Below, in pieces: positions 41,725 through 50,790 of a stretch of DNA of 54,995 bases. The DNA comes from an uncultured Lachnospiraceae bacterium (GTDB taxonomy: Bacteria > Bacillota > Clostridia > Lachnospirales > Lachnospiraceae). The DNA lies in contig CAJTZH010000010.1 in assembly GCA_910584325.1 (NCBI GenBank), positions 1 through 54,995 of the forward strand, written 5' to 3'. Numbering within the stretch: the first letter of the stretch is position 1; each line of letters opens with the position of its first letter. The translations under genes were made by a program, and so were the position numbers. The notes beneath the pieces were generated by a model, which worked only from the letters and a program-made list of their open reading frames with translations, did no database searches and was not told the DNA's origin.

Positions 41725-43638
41725 ATGAGTACGGAATATGGTGGAGATCAGATACAAATTCTGGAAGGGCTCGAGGCAGTCAGAAAAAGACCCGGCATGT
41801 ATATCGGAAGTACGTCGTCAAAGGGTTTACACCACCTTGTATATGAAATTGTCGATAATGCTGTAGATGAAGCATTGGCAGGTTTTTGTGATACAATCGA
41901 AGTAACAATCAATGAAAATAATTCAATTACCGTTATTGACAACGGCCGTGGAATACCTGTGGATATTAATCACAAGACAGGGCTTCCGGCTGTAGAAGTT
42001 GTTTTTACGGTTCTTCATGCGGGCGGTAAATTCGGAGGAGGAGGATACAAAGTTTCCGGAGGACTTCACGGTGTCGGCGCGTCTGTTGTGAATGCGTTAT
42101 CAGAATGGCTTGAAGTCAAAGTTTACCGTGACGGTAAGATTCATTTACAGAGATATGAAAGGGGAAAAGTTATGTTTCCTCTGAAAGTTATCGGTGAATG
42201 TGATGTTAATAAAACAGGTTCTGAAATAACATTTCTGCCTGATACGGAAATTTTTGAAGAAACAGTTTACGATTATGATATTTTAAAGACCAGACTCCGT
42301 GAAATGGCTTTCCTTACGAAAGGAATTAAAATTATTCTTCGTGATGACAGAGAAGATAAGCGTGAAAAAGAATTTTACTATGAAGGCGGTATTAAGGAGT
42401 TTGTTGCGTATCTTAACAAAAGTAAAACACCTTTATACGGTAACATCATTTACTGCGAAGGTAAAAAAGATAACGTATATGTAGAAGTTGCGCTGCAACA
42501 CAATGATTCTTATACAGAAAGTACATATAGCTTTGTAAATAATATTAATACACCGGAAGGCGGTACGCATCTTGCGGGATTTAAGAACGCCATTACAAAA
42601 ACATTTAATGATTACGCACGTTCGTATAAGATATTAAAAGACAGCGACCCAAATCTTACGGGTGACGATATCAGAGAAGGATTGACTGCTATTATCAGTA
42701 TCAAGATTGAGGACCCGCAATTTGAGGGTCAGACAAAACAGAAGCTTGGAAACAGCGAGGCGAGAGGAGCGGTTGATAGTATTGTCAGCGAACAGCTGAC
42801 TTATTTCCTCGAGCAAAATCCTGCCGTTGCCAAAATTATCTGTGAAAAATCGGTTCTTGCCCAGAGAGCGAGGGAGGCTGCAAGAAAAGCAAGGGATTTA
42901 ACGAGAAGAAAGACGGCGTTGGATTCTACGGCGCTTCCCGGAAAGTTAGCGGACTGTTCCGATAAGAATCCCGAGAATTGTGAGATTTATATTGTAGAGG
43001 GTGATTCCGCCGGTGGTTCTGCAAAGACTGCAAGAAGCCGTTCTACACAGGCGATTCTTCCTCTGCGCGGTAAGATTTTGAATGTAGAGAAGGCGCGTCT
43101 TGATAAAATACTTGGCAATGCGGAAATCAAAGCGATGATAACGGCGTTTGGAACGGGAATCCATGAAGATTTTGATATCAGCAAATTACGGTATCATAAA
43201 ATCATTATTATGACTGATGCCGATGTGGACGGTGCACATATCAGCACACTGCTGCTTACGTTTTTTTACCGTTTTATGCCGGAATTGATTAAGCAGGGGT
43301 ACGTTTATCTTGCCCAGCCTCCGCTTTTTAAACTGGAAAAAAATAAAAAAGTCTGGTATGCCTATAGTGAAGAAGAATTAAGCGCGATTATCGCTGAAGT
43401 AGGACGTGACCAGAATAATAAAATTCAGCGTTATAAAGGACTTGGTGAAATGGATGCGGAACAGCTTTGGGAAACAACTATGGACCCTGCCAGGAGAATT
43501 TTAAGAAGAGTGATGATTGATGATGAAACAGAATCGGAAATTGACGTGACATTTACGACACTTATGGGAGATAATGTTGAGCCGAGACGTGAATTTATTG
43601 AGACAAATGCAAAATATGTAAAGAACCTGGATATTTAA
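41725..43638 (+). CDS. gyrB: DNA gyrase subunit B
   Basis: A 637-residue ATPase subunit. The GHKL fold has EIVDNAVDEA and GGLHGVGASVVNALS; the TOPRIM domain has EGDSAGGSAK and DADVDGAHI; the C-terminal QRYKGLGEMD is conserved. GGGAGG precedes ATG 41725, 22 bases after recF. The length is that of a Gram-positive GyrB, lacking the large insertion of Escherichia coli. Confidence 0.98.
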   Translation: MSTEYGGDQIQILEGLEAVRKRPGMYIGSTSSKGLHHLVYEIVDNAVDEALAGFCDTIEVTINENNSITVIDNGRGIPVDINHKTGLPAVEVVFTVLHAGGKFGGGGYKVSGGLHGVGASVVNALSEWLEVKVYRDGKIHLQRYERGKVMFPLKVIGECDVNKTGSEITFLPDTEIFEETVYDYDILKTRLREMAFLTKGIKIILRDDREDKREKEFYYEGGIKEFVAYLNKSKTPLYGNIIYCEGKKDNVYVEVALQHNDSYTESTYSFVNNINTPEGGTHLAGFKNAITKTFNDYARSYKILKDSDPNLTGDDIREGLTAIISIKIEDPQFEGQTKQKLGNSEARGAVDSIVSEQLTYFLEQNPAVAKIICEKSVLAQRAREAARKARDLTRRKTALDSTALPGKLADCSDKNPENCEIYIVEGDSAGGSAKTARSRSTQAILPLRGKILNVEKARLDKILGNAEIKAMITAFGTGIHEDFDISKLRYHKIIIMTDADVDGAHISTLLLTFFYRFMPELIKQGYVYLAQPPLFKLEKNKKVWYAYSEEELSAIIAEVGRDQNNKIQRYKGLGEMDAEQLWETTMDPARRILRRVMIDDETESEIDVTFTTLMGDNVEPRREFIETNAKYVKNLDI

Positions 43639-43662
43639 CAGGACAGAGATAGGAGTAATAGA

Positions 43663-46170
43663 ATGGATGAACATATCTTTGATAAAGTTCATGATGTAGA
43701 CCTTAAAAAGACTATGGAGGATTCTTATATCGATTATGCCATGAGCGTTATTGCCGCTCGCGCGCTTCCGGATGTAAGAGACGGTCTTAAGCCTGTACAG
43801 CGTAGAATTTTATACTCAATGATAGAATTGAATAACGGACCGGATAAACCACACAGAAAATGTGCGCGTATTGTCGGTGATACAATGGGTAAATATCATC
43901 CTCACGGAGACACTTCAATTTATGAGGCGTTAGTGAAACTTGCCCAGGATTTTGCGACCAGATATCCACTTGTTGACGGACATGGTAATTTTGGTTCAGT
44001 AGACGGTGACGGCGCTGCGGCAATGCGTTATACGGAAGCAAGGTTAAGTAAAATATCCATGGAAATGACGGCGGATATTTATAAAGATACTGTAAATTTC
44101 ACGCCGAACTTTGACGAGACAGAAAAGGAACCAACCGTACTTCCGTCAAGATATCCGAATTTACTCGTAAACGGAACTTCCGGTATCGCAGTCGGTATGG
44201 CGACGAATATTCCGCCGCATAATCTTCGTGAAGTTTCCGCGGCTGTTATTAAACTGATTGATAATCAAGTGGAAGAAGACAGAGAGACATCAGTAGAAGA
44301 ATTACTTGAAATTATAAAAGGACCGGATTTTCCTACCGGAGCTACGATTATAGGTAAAAGAGGCATTGAAGAAGCATATCGAACGGGGCGTGGTAAAATC
44401 CGCGTTCGTGCGGTCTCCAATATTGAGCCGATGGCAAATGGTAAAAACCGGATTGTTGTTACTGAAATTCCGTATATGGTCAATAAGGCAAAGTTAATCG
44501 AAAAAATTGCCGAACTTGCCCGTGATAAAAAGGTTGACGGAATAACGGACCTTCGTGACGAATCAGACAGAGAAGGTATGAGAATAGTTATTGAGCTTCG
44601 AAGAGACGTTAATCCGAATATTGTTTTAAATCATTTGTATAAGCATACACAGATGCAGGATACATTTGGCGTAATAATGATTGCGCTGGTAAATAATGAA
44701 CCAAAAGTACTGTGTCTGAAGGATATGCTTCAATACTATCTGCTGCATCAGAAAGATGTTGTAACAAGAAGAACGAAGTTTGATTTAAATAAAGCGGAAG
44801 AACGAGCGCATATTTTAGAGGGATTAATGATTGCCCTTGATAATATTGACGAAGTGATTCATATTATTCGTAATTCCCAAAATGTCGCTGTTGCCAAAGA
44901 AAAGTTAATTGAGAGATTTGCTCTTTCCGACGTTCAGGCTCAGGCAATCGTGGATATGAGACTTCGTGCGCTGACCGGATTAGAGCGTGATAAGTTAGAA
45001 AAGGAATATGCGGAGTTAATGCAAAAGATTGCGGAATTAAAAGCTATCTTAGCGGACGAAAAACTTCTTCTTGGCGTGATTAAGACGGAACTACAAGCTA
45101 TTACCGATAAGTATGGTGATGAAAGAAGAACTTCCATCGGATACGACGAAGACGAGATTTCTATGGAAGATTTAATCCCGGATGAAGATACAGTGATTGC
45201 AATGACACATCTTGGTTATATCAAGAGAATGACGCCTGAAAATTTTAAGAGCCAGAACCGCGGTGGTAAGGGTATCAAAGGAATGCAGACCATTGACGAC
45301 GATTATATTGAAGATTTGCTGATGACGACAACGCACAGTAATATGATGTTTTTTACGAATAAGGGACGCGTTTATCCGTTAAAAGCATATATGATACCGG
45401 AATCAAGCAGGACGGCAAGGGGTACGGCAATCGTTAATATTTTGCAGTTAATGCCGGAAGAAAAAATTTCCGCCATTATCAGTATGGACGGATGTAATGA
45501 CGACAGTCTGCTGTTTTTTGCGACAAAGAACGGAATTGTCAAGAAGACAAGTATTATGGAATATGCTCATATTCGTAAGACGGGAATACAGGCAATTACG
45601 CTTCGTGATGACGATGAGCTGATTGAAGTAAAGCTAACGGATAAGACAAAAGACATTATCCTTGTTACTCAGTATGGTCAGTGTATCCGTTTCCATGAAA
45701 ATGATGTAAGACCGACAGGAAGAAGTGCAATGGGCGTTATTGGTATGAATCTAGATGACGGTGACGAGGTTGTCGGAATGCAGTTAAATACACAAGGCGA
45801 CGCGCTTTTAATTATATCGGAAAACGGTCTTGGAAAAAGAACGGATATGGATGAATTTACTGCGCAGCGTCGCGGCGGTAAAGGTGTTAAATGCTATAAA
45901 ATTAATGAACGTTCCGGTAACGTTATTGGTGTCAAGGCAGTAGATGATTCAAGAGAAATTATGCTGATTACAACAGAGGGAATTATTATCCGTCTTGAAG
46001 TAAGCCAGATTTCAAAACTCGGAAGAATTACTTCCGGTGTCAAGCTGATTAATCTTGATGAAGGTATTAAAGTTGCTACGGTTTCCAAAGTCCGTGTGAA
46101 TCCGGACAAAGCAAACGGCGAAGAAGTAGTTGATGTAGAAGATGAGGATTCTTCCACGGAAACAGAATAA
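43663..46170 (+). CDS. gyrA: DNA gyrase subunit A
   Basis: An 835-residue breakage-reunion subunit. The catalytic tyrosine is Tyr123 (AMRYTEAR). The quinolone region reads GDTSIYE (82-88): Thr84 and Glu88 stand where E. coli has Ser83 and Asp87. The C-terminal beta pinwheel carries the GyrA box QRRGGKG, which marks true gyrase rather than topoisomerase IV. It ends in an acidic tail (VVDVEDEDSSTETE). Located 25 bases after gyrB; terminator follows. Confidence 0.98.
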   Translation: MDEHIFDKVHDVDLKKTMEDSYIDYAMSVIAARALPDVRDGLKPVQRRILYSMIELNNGPDKPHRKCARIVGDTMGKYHPHGDTSIYEALVKLAQDFATRYPLVDGHGNFGSVDGDGAAAMRYTEARLSKISMEMTADIYKDTVNFTPNFDETEKEPTVLPSRYPNLLVNGTSGIAVGMATNIPPHNLREVSAAVIKLIDNQVEEDRETSVEELLEIIKGPDFPTGATIIGKRGIEEAYRTGRGKIRVRAVSNIEPMANGKNRIVVTEIPYMVNKAKLIEKIAELARDKKVDGITDLRDESDREGMRIVIELRRDVNPNIVLNHLYKHTQMQDTFGVIMIALVNNEPKVLCLKDMLQYYLLHQKDVVTRRTKFDLNKAEERAHILEGLMIALDNIDEVIHIIRNSQNVAVAKEKLIERFALSDVQAQAIVDMRLRALTGLERDKLEKEYAELMQKIAELKAILADEKLLLGVIKTELQAITDKYGDERRTSIGYDEDEISMEDLIPDEDTVIAMTHLGYIKRMTPENFKSQNRGGKGIKGMQTIDDDYIEDLLMTTTHSNMMFFTNKGRVYPLKAYMIPESSRTARGTAIVNILQLMPEEKISAIISMDGCNDDSLLFFATKNGIVKKTSIMEYAHIRKTGIQAITLRDDDELIEVKLTDKTKDIILVTQYGQCIRFHENDVRPTGRSAMGVIGMNLDDGDEVVGMQLNTQGDALLIISENGLGKRTDMDEFTAQRRGGKGVKCYKINERSGNVIGVKAVDDSREIMLITTEGIIIRLEVSQISKLGRITSGVKLINLDEGIKVATVSKVRVNPDKANGEEVVDVEDEDSSTETE

Positions 46171-46180
46171 TTAAAAAATT

Positions 46181-46228
46181 GGGTATCTCCCGGAACATGA
46201 AAACAGTGAACGGTTGATACCCTTTTAT
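46181..46228 (+). terminator. terminator after gyrA
   Basis: GGGTATC (46181-46187) and GATACCC (46216-46222), then TTTTATT. The loop is 28 nt with little inner pairing. It stands between gyrA and the fumarase genes; no separate fumarase promoter is obvious, so readthrough may feed them. Confidence 0.7.
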
Positions 46229-46245
46229 TAAAAACGGAGAATCAT

Positions 46246-47088
46246 ATGAGAGTAATCAGGACAGATGTCATTATTGAGAATATAAAAGAAATGTGTATTG
46301 AAGCAACGCATTTTCTGACCGAAGATATGAATCAGGTATTTGAGGAAGCAGTTGCCGCAGAGGAATCGCCTCTTGGAAAGCAGGTTTTAAACCAGCTGCA
46401 GGAGAATCTTCAGATTGCCAAAACAGATATGATACCAATTTGTCAGGATACAGGAATGGCGGTTATTTTTATAAAGGTCGGACAGGATGTACATATTGAA
46501 GGAGGCAGTCTTACAGACGCAATTAATGAAGGCGTCAGAAGAGGTTACATAGACGGATTATTACGCAAATCCGTGGTGTCAGACCCGATTTATCGTGAAA
46601 ATACCAAGGATAATACGCCTGCGGTAATTCACTATGAAATTGTTGATGGAGATACTATAGATATTACTGTTGCCCCAAAAGGATTCGGAAGTGAAAACAT
46701 GAGCCGGGTATTTATGTTAAAACCTGCCGATGGTATAGAGGGCGTGAAGGAAGCGATTCTTACAGCAGTGAGAGACGCCGGTCCAAATGCCTGTCCTCCT
46801 ATGGTAGTAGGCGTCGGAATCGGAGGAACATTTGAAAAATGCGCGCTGCTTGCCAAAAAAGCGCTTACAAGAAATGTGTTGGAACATTCTTCTGTTCCTT
46901 ACGTTAAAGATTTGGAGCAGGAAATGCTTGAAAAAATTAATTGTCTTGGCATCGGTCCGGGAGGTCTTGGGGGGACAAAGACGGCGCTTGCTATAAATAT
47001 TGAAACATATCCGACACATATTGCGGGACTTCCGGTAGCAGTTAATATTTGCTGCCATGTGAACAGACATGCACACCGGATAATTTAG
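46246..47088 (+). CDS. fumarate hydratase class I, alpha subunit
   Basis: A 280-residue [4Fe-4S] hydro-lyase N-terminal subunit (FumA/TtdA type). Likely cluster cysteines are Cys66 (ICQDTG), Cys183 (NACPPM) and Cys269 or Cys270 (NICCHVNRHAHR). It converts fumarate and malate, in anaerobes usually in the reductive direction. L(+)-tartrate dehydratase has the same architecture, so fumarase is the likelier but not proven substrate assignment. The beta subunit follows after nine bases. Confidence 0.9.
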   Translation: MRVIRTDVIIENIKEMCIEATHFLTEDMNQVFEEAVAAEESPLGKQVLNQLQENLQIAKTDMIPICQDTGMAVIFIKVGQDVHIEGGSLTDAINEGVRRGYIDGLLRKSVVSDPIYRENTKDNTPAVIHYEIVDGDTIDITVAPKGFGSENMSRVFMLKPADGIEGVKEAILTAVRDAGPNACPPMVVGVGIGGTFEKCALLAKKALTRNVLEHSSVPYVKDLEQEMLEKINCLGIGPGGLGGTKTALAINIETYPTHIAGLPVAVNICCHVNRHAHRII

Positions 47089-47097
47089 GAGGAAATT

Positions 47098-47649
47098 ATG
47101 GACAGATATATCAAAGCGCCAATCAGCGATGAAGATGCGCGTTCACTTTGCGCGGGTGATTATGTTTATATAACAGGAACAATTTATACGGCGAGGGACG
47201 CGGCACATAAGAGAATGTATGAAGTTCTGGAAAAAAACGAAAAATTACCGATTGACATGCAGAATAATGTGATTTATTATATGGGACCTTCGCCTGCGAG
47301 AAGGGGAAGAGCTATTGGTTCGGCAGGTCCGACAACGGCAAGCCGGATGGATAAATATGCTCCCGCGCTTCTTGATTTGGGATTAAAGGGAATGATAGGC
47401 AAGGGAAAACGTTCACAGGCAGTCAAGGACGCGATTGTACGTAACGGCGCTGTATATTTTGCGGCGGTTGGCGGCGCTGGAGCTCTGCTTTCCCAGAGAA
47501 TTACAAAATCTAAGATAATTGCATATGATGATTTGGGTACGGAAGCAATTCGGGAATTGGAAGTAGAAAATTTTCCGGTGATTGTAGTGATTGATTCGAA
47601 AGGTAATGATTTGTATGAAACGGTAATCGAACAATACAGGAAGATATAA
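47098..47649 (+). CDS. fumarate hydratase class I, beta subunit
   Basis: A 183-residue swivel-domain subunit, partner of the preceding alpha subunit; in aerobes the two are fused. Motifs YYMGPSPARRGRAIGSAGPTTASRMD (first half conserved in the family) and MIGKGKRS form the substrate pocket, and FAAVGGAGALLS is the family Gly-rich loop. GGAGG precedes ATG 47098. Confidence 0.92.
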   Translation: MDRYIKAPISDEDARSLCAGDYVYITGTIYTARDAAHKRMYEVLEKNEKLPIDMQNNVIYYMGPSPARRGRAIGSAGPTTASRMDKYAPALLDLGLKGMIGKGKRSQAVKDAIVRNGAVYFAAVGGAGALLSQRITKSKIIAYDDLGTEAIRELEVENFPVIVVIDSKGNDLYETVIEQYRKI

Positions 47650-47658
47650 AATAAACAG

Positions 47659-47687
47659 TTGACATTCTGAAAAACCTCTAGTATAAT
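47659..47687 (+). promoter_or_regulatory. consensus sigma-A promoter of tRNA-Ser
   Basis: Perfect TTGACA (47659-47664), 17-nt spacer, perfect TATAAT (47682-47687), about 60 nt before the mature tRNA. Confidence 0.92.
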
Positions 47688-47746
47688 AATCAATGCGTCT
47701 AAACAGAATATCTGTTGGGCATAATATCATATGAGAATATGGATTC

Positions 47747-47834
47747 GGAGTAGTACTCAAGTGGCCGAAGAGGTGCCCCTGCTAAGGGTATAGGTCGGGA
47801 AACCGGCGCGAGGGTTCAAATCCCTCCTGCTCCG
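47747..47834 (+). tRNA. tRNA-Ser (anticodon GCT)
   Basis: An 88-nt class II tRNA: acceptor GGAGTAG with CTGCTCC, anticodon loop CTGCTAA (GCT), a long variable arm (TAGGTCGGGAAACCGGCGC) typical of serine tRNAs, T-arm GAGGGTTCAAATCCCTC. Discriminator G; CCA not encoded. Reads AGC and AGT. Confidence 0.96.
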
Positions 47835-47836
47835 CT

Positions 47837-47870
47837 AAAGGTTTGACATGAAAGTGTCAGACCTTTTTTA
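47837..47870 (+). terminator. terminator of tRNA-Ser
   Basis: AGGTTTGACA (47839-47848), loop, TGTCAGACCT (47855-47864) and a T-run. It shows that an ATG at 47848 in the stem is not a start codon of the next gene. Confidence 0.9.
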
Positions 47871-47922
47871 TTTTATAGGAAATTGTGTAATATATACTGA
47901 ATACGAAATGAGGAACGATATC

Positions 47923-48516
47923 GTGAAAGAGGAAGAAAAATTAAGAGACCCGGACATGAGGGAAATTTTATTTGAAACATATGAAAATACAGGAGAACGT
48001 CTCCGCATCTTTGAGGAACTTGTAATCGGGAAAAGCCGCGCGGATGTTATTCTTGTGAAGGAGAATGAAATACTGGGTTTTGAAATTAAAAGCGACAAGG
48101 ATAATCTTATCCGCCTGACAACACAGGTTAAGAATTACGAGCGTTTTTGTGATAAATGTTATATTGTTACGGGTGTTCATTATATTGATAAAATAGAGGA
48201 AGCCGTACCAAAACATTGGGGCGTATATGATATTGCAAAAGATGAAAACGGAAATCTGCATATTGAAATGTTTAGGGAGGCAAATCGTAATCCAAAAGAA
48301 CGTCCTACGACAAAGTTAAAAAATCAGATGAATTTATTGTGGCGTTCAGAGTTGATTAAAATTGTTAAAACATATAAATTGGGCGGTGTGACAAAAAGAA
48401 ATAAGAGGCAGCTTAGAGATTTGATTATAGAAAAAATGGGAAAAGAAGAAGCAAAACGGATGACCTATGACGCTCTGATAGAACGGGATTATAGTATTTA
48501 TCAAAAAGAAGATTAA
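47923..48516 (+). CDS. sce7726 family protein (putative nuclease fold)
   Basis: A 197-residue soluble protein. Its core LRDPDMREILFETYE, GKSRADVILVKENEILGFEIKSDKDNLIRLTTQVKNYERFCD split around residues 7-95 has Asp, Glu-x-Lys and Gln in the order of a PD-(D/E)XK-like fold, as in the sce7726 family. The C-terminal half has basic helices (KRNKRQLRDLIIEKMG). The start is uncertain: GTG 47923 has GAGG upstream; ATG 47908 is possible; the earliest ATG (47848) lies in the tRNA terminator. Function unknown; no partner genes for a defence system are seen. Confidence 0.78.
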   Translation: MKEEEKLRDPDMREILFETYENTGERLRIFEELVIGKSRADVILVKENEILGFEIKSDKDNLIRLTTQVKNYERFCDKCYIVTGVHYIDKIEEAVPKHWGVYDIAKDENGNLHIEMFREANRNPKERPTTKLKNQMNLLWRSELIKIVKTYKLGGVTKRNKRQLRDLIIEKMGKEEAKRMTYDALIERDYSIYQKED

Positions 48517-48604
48517 GCGGTTTGTTTTATAAAAACATAAAACATATCAGTAAAATGAGGATACGAGGATATGACATTACGAACATTCAATTTGTTACAG
48601 TTTA

Positions 48605-48633
48605 TTGCAAGAGAGCCGGGGAAATAGTATAAT
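48605..48633 (+). promoter_or_regulatory. sigma-A promoter of NUDIX gene
   Basis: TTGCAA (48605-48610), 17-nt spacer, TATAAT (48628-48633), about 40 nt before the start codon. Confidence 0.8.
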
Positions 48634-48672
48634 AAATACAGAAGATAAAGAAAAGTTAAAGAAGGTATTGGG

Positions 48673-49233
48673 ATGAAGTTTAAGGGCATTGAAAAGAAGA
48701 CAGAGGGAAAGTTTATTACAAGATACGATTTGGAATATGAGACGGTTGATAATAAGAAAAAAATATATGAAATGATTAGTCGGAATAAAAACCTTTCCTC
48801 TTATGAAGAACTGCACGGCAATAAACCAGATGCCGTTGTAATTATCGCGACAAATGAGACAGGTGATAAAATTTTACTCGATAAAGAGTTCCGTCTTGCG
48901 CCCGGCGAGTGGGTGATTAATTTTCCGGCAGGTTTAATCGATGAAGGCGAGACGCCGGAAGAGAGCGCGGTTCGTGAGCTTCGTGAAGAAACCGGACTTG
49001 AGTTATATCAGATTGACGATTTTCTTAATATGAGTTACAGTGCGGTAGGATTCAGTAATGAAATCAACGTATGTGTTGTGGGAAAGGCAAGAGGAGAATT
49101 TCATGAGAGTTCTTCTACTTTAGAAGAAATTGAACCGGGCTGGTACACAAAAGCTGAAGTCAGAGAATTATTAAAAAAATATAAGTTTGCGGCAAGAACG
49201 CAGGCATTTTGTTATTTGTGGAGTAAAGAGTAA
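48673..49233 (+). CDS. NUDIX hydrolase, ADP-ribose pyrophosphatase-like
   Basis: A 186-residue NUDIX enzyme. The full NUDIX box Gx5Ex7REUxEExGU is at residues 87-109 (starts GLIDEGE, ends RELREETGL), with FPAG just before it as in ADP-ribose pyrophosphatases. The probable reaction is hydrolysis of ADP-ribose to AMP and ribose-5-phosphate, but NUDIX substrates cannot be read from sequence safely. Single gene with its own promoter and terminator. Confidence 0.92.
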   Translation: MKFKGIEKKTEGKFITRYDLEYETVDNKKKIYEMISRNKNLSSYEELHGNKPDAVVIIATNETGDKILLDKEFRLAPGEWVINFPAGLIDEGETPEESAVRELREETGLELYQIDDFLNMSYSAVGFSNEINVCVVGKARGEFHESSSTLEEIEPGWYTKAEVRELLKKYKFAARTQAFCYLWSKE

Positions 49234-49259
49234 ATTGATAGGAAATATCGTAAAAACGG

Positions 49260-49290
49260 CCGTGTTACCGGAATGGTGACACGGTTTTTT
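49260..49290 (+). terminator. terminator of NUDIX gene
   Basis: CCGTGTTACC, loop GGAAT, GGTGACACGG, then TTTTTT (49285-49290). Confidence 0.92.
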
Positions 49291-49372
49291 CATGTGTTTC
49301 TTTATAAAACGAGCAGGTCATACTATAATAAAATTACCTTGCAGGGAAAAAATGAAGGAGTATTTAAAATAT

Positions 49373-50227
49373 ATGGTAGAGTTTGGAGAAAAATTAAAAC
49401 AAGTGAGGGAGAAAAACGGAATGACGCAGGCAACTCTCGCGGAACACCTCTATGTAACAAGGCAGGCAGTTTCGAGATGGGAATGTGGAGCGCGTTATCC
49501 CGATTTATTGACGACAAAGAAAATCGCGGAAATTCTTGAGGTTTCGATTGACGAACTTGTATCGGGCGAGGAACTTCAAAAAAACATCGAGCGGGAGCCT
49601 GTATTGGCAAAGCCGGTGTCTAATATTATTCAGACAATGCTTTATTCCACTGCGGCGGCAGCATACCTGCTTATGAGCATATTTGCACTAAAAAGCCTGT
49701 TTCCTGATGAAGCGTTAATTGGGACGCCTGCAGGCAGAATTACATTAGTCAATATTGCAGCAGTCACAAGAATTACATTGTGTTTTGCAGCGGTGGCAGC
49801 AGGACTTTTCTTTTCGGTGAAGAATACATTAACACCGAAAAAGACAGGAATGATTATGAGCGCTTTTTACGGAATCACAGCGGTAGAATTTGTTTTAACC
49901 GTAATTGATATGCAGATAAAACAAAACGGTTATATGCCGTGGACTGGATGGATTGACGGTTTTTTAATTCCTTTTATCTGTTTTGTTTGTATTTTACTTT
50001 ATTTTTATAACGGAAAATGTAAAATACCTTCTATAATTATTTATGGAATTGCCGCGTTGTCTGTCCTGGAAATTTTGTACGCTATCAAAATAAGTATCAA
50101 TCGTACGACGGAGTTGTCTTTTGTGACGTGTACAATCAGTTATATGGGACGGTTTGGATTGGTTGCGTTACTGGTTTATCAGACTTATGTGTTCTCGAAA
50201 AAAATAAAAATGGGTATCAGTAAATAA
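49373..50227 (+). CDS. XRE-family regulator with membrane domain
   Basis: A 284-residue fusion: an N-terminal Cro/C1 HTH (about residues 2-60; MTQATLAEHLYVTRQAVSRW) joined to a C-terminal region with six or so hydrophobic helices (from about residue 85). Such proteins are common in Firmicutes; the membrane part may sense or anchor. ATG 49373 has AAGGAG 12 bases upstream; ATG 49352 adds seven residues and is possible. A TATAAT at 49324-49329 with a poor -35 is the likely promoter. Confidence 0.85.
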   Translation: MVEFGEKLKQVREKNGMTQATLAEHLYVTRQAVSRWECGARYPDLLTTKKIAEILEVSIDELVSGEELQKNIEREPVLAKPVSNIIQTMLYSTAAAAYLLMSIFALKSLFPDEALIGTPAGRITLVNIAAVTRITLCFAAVAAGLFFSVKNTLTPKKTGMIMSAFYGITAVEFVLTVIDMQIKQNGYMPWTGWIDGFLIPFICFVCILLYFYNGKCKIPSIIIYGIAALSVLEILYAIKISINRTTELSFVTCTISYMGRFGLVALLVYQTYVFSKKIKMGISK

Positions 50228-50251
50228 CTGATTTGTAAAAGGGGAGCCGGT

Positions 50252-50665
50252 TTAAGACTCCTCTTTTAATTGCTTTAACATAATAATTTCTAACGGTTCG
50301 CCCGGCAGGAGTAATGAGCCGCAATCGACATAACCGTTTTTTCTATAAAAGAACTGTGCCTGTTCGTTTGATAGTGTTGATGTTAAGACAGCGCCGTAAT
50401 TTTTTTCTGACATTTTCCTCTCCCAAAAATCAATCAATACTGTTCCATATCCTTTTCCCCGATAGTCTTCTAATAAATACAACACATTCAAAAATGGCAT
50501 GTTATCCCAAAATAAATTATATCTAAGCCATCCAATAAACTTATTTTCTATATGCATAACGTAAATCCTGTTTTGATGTATTGCATTTTTTAATTCCTGT
50601 GCATTAATATGCTTGTCATAGGAATTTAAAATGTTAAAATCATTTATATCCGCGTATCGAATCAT
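50252..50665 (-). CDS. GNAT-family N-acetyltransferase
   Basis: A 137-residue acetyl-CoA-dependent acyltransferase. The acetyl-CoA pyrophosphate loop is RGKGYG in LLEDYRGKGYGTVLIDFWE, and the C-terminal AQFFYRKNGYVDCGSL is the usual beta5-helix-beta6 part. Length is that of a single GNAT domain. The substrate is unknown. Convergent with the XRE membrane protein gene. Confidence 0.85.
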   Translation of the reverse strand: MIRYADINDFNILNSYDKHINAQELKNAIHQNRIYVMHIENKFIGWLRYNLFWDNMPFLNVLYLLEDYRGKGYGTVLIDFWERKMSEKNYGAVLTSTLSNEQAQFFYRKNGYVDCGSLLLPGEPLEIIMLKQLKEES

Positions 50666-50719
50666 TTATTTACTCTCCATGTATTATTAAGTGCCAAAAA
50701 ATAGAAGTATATATTAAAT

Positions 50720-50761
50720 GGCCGTAGCTATCCCTAAATTATAGGGGGGTCAGCTACGACC
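50720..50761 (-). terminator. hairpin after chemotaxis receptor gene
   Basis: On the minus strand GGTCGTAGCT and AGCTACGGCC pair over 10 bp. No strong T-run follows, so termination efficiency is uncertain; the loop holds a C-run. Confidence 0.55.
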
Positions 50762-50790
50762 AAAATAGGATTAAAAATTTATCTAATAAG

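Noticed and set aside
43663..46170. Thr84 and Glu88 in GyrA as quinolone-resistance mutations
   Set aside because: Thr at this place is natural in several clostridia, and Glu for Asp can be natural too; resistance cannot be inferred from sequence alone.
47848..47922. Longer start of the sce7726-type gene
   Set aside because: The ATG is in the stem of the tRNA-Ser terminator; a GTG with GAGG upstream starts just before the conserved domain.
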